Shown here: positions 6,275 to 6,395 of the stretch, piece after piece
Layout of the letters: each line of letters starts with the position of its first letter
Position numbering within the stretch: the first letter of the stretch is position 1
DNA from: Methylococcales bacterium
GTDB taxonomy: Bacteria > Pseudomonadota > Gammaproteobacteria > Methylococcales > Methylomonadaceae
Length of the DNA: 6,395 bases
Assembly (NCBI GenBank): GCA_023134955.1
Contig: JAGLUC010000317.1
Coordinates: 1-6,395 of the forward strand
Reading direction: 5' to 3'
The notes under the pieces: model-generated
What the model saw: the letters and a program-made list of their open reading frames with translations, nothing else
Told to the model about the DNA's origin: nothing
The model's database searches: none
Program-made: the position numbers and the translations under genes

Positions 6275-6280
6275 TATACT
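6275..6280 (+). promoter_or_regulatory. Candidate -10 element for the plus-strand gene at the right edge
   Basis: TATACT matches the sigma-70 -10 consensus at five of six bases and would start transcription near 6286, giving a leader of about 36 nt. No good -35 lies 16-18 bp upstream; CTCACA (6249-6254) matches four bases but is 20 bp away. An activator bound at the overlapping TGTGA/TCACA dyad could compensate. TATATT at 6280-6285 is an alternative -10. Confidence 0.35.
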
Positions 6281-6321
6281 ATATTCAAAAAAATGTTTCA
6301 ATACCTTAAAGGTAATCCCTT

Positions 6322-6395
6322 ATGATTAAAACTGAACATAAACCCACAAAAATTGCTGATCTCAACATTCCCTTAGAAAGAGATGTCTTTTGTCG
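6322..6395 (+). CDS. 5' end of a divergent gene, truncated by the window edge
   Basis: An ATG at 6322 opens a frame that stays open for all 24 complete codons to the window end. It encodes MIKTEHKPTKIADLN, then IPLERDVFC. The start is supported by AAAGG (6308-6312) nine bases upstream. That site sits in a 13-bp palindrome, TACCTT-A-AAGGTA (6302-6314). The frame is divergent from the giant membrane protein gene and shares its control region. The segment IPLERDVF recalls, from memory only, the N-terminus of a group of proteobacterial cytoplasmic proteins annotated with a methanogen output domain (MetOD1). With 24 residues this cannot be established. There is no signal peptide in the visible part, so a cytoplasmic product is likely. 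Confidence 0.6.
   Translation, partial: MIKTEHKPTKIADLNIPLERDVFC

Overview
The window is AT-rich DNA with compact bacterial gene organisation. It looks like chromosomal sequence from a low-GC gammaproteobacterium; this is inferred from the style of the proteins (a membrane GGDEF protein with a lysine/arginine-rich insert, a small secreted BamE-like protein, and a very long envelope protein), not from a marker gene. I see no tRNA, rRNA, CRISPR array, complete insertion sequence or phage gene.

Layout, left to right. Bases 1-212 hold only a doubtful 60-codon reading frame and a small inverted repeat. Three credible genes follow, all on the minus strand: an integral-membrane diguanylate cyclase (222-1418), a 96-residue exported protein with a BamE/SmpA-like motif (1594-1884), and a 1341-residue inner-membrane/periplasmic protein (2101-6126) that fills almost two thirds of the window. 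A 195-bp divergent control region (6127-6321) separates the giant gene from the first 24 codons of a plus-strand gene that runs off the right edge (6322 onward). The gaps between the minus-strand genes (175 and 216 bp) contain candidate promoters and hairpins, so the three genes look like separate transcription units rather than one tight operon.

The most notable observation is in the giant protein. Read at residue level, it appears to be an end-to-end tandem duplication. Each half has a signal-peptide-like segment, a cysteine pair, a series of beta-rich periplasmic blocks and five membrane helices. Matching landmarks recur at an offset of about 690-704 residues, and charge distribution supports the same topology in both halves. 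The second half opens with its own signal-peptide-like stretch, which raises the possibility of internal processing. The protein has no function I can name.

Functionally, the cyclase would make c-di-GMP, and its allosteric inhibition site is replaced by glycines. Nothing in the sequence directly links it to the giant protein beyond position. The divergent control region carries a TGTGA-N7-TCACA dyad placed about 40 bp upstream of a candidate start site of the plus-strand gene, and a second dyad over the predicted -35 of the giant gene. A 10-bp inverted repeat between the giant gene and the small exported-protein gene looks like a REP/MITE-type remnant.
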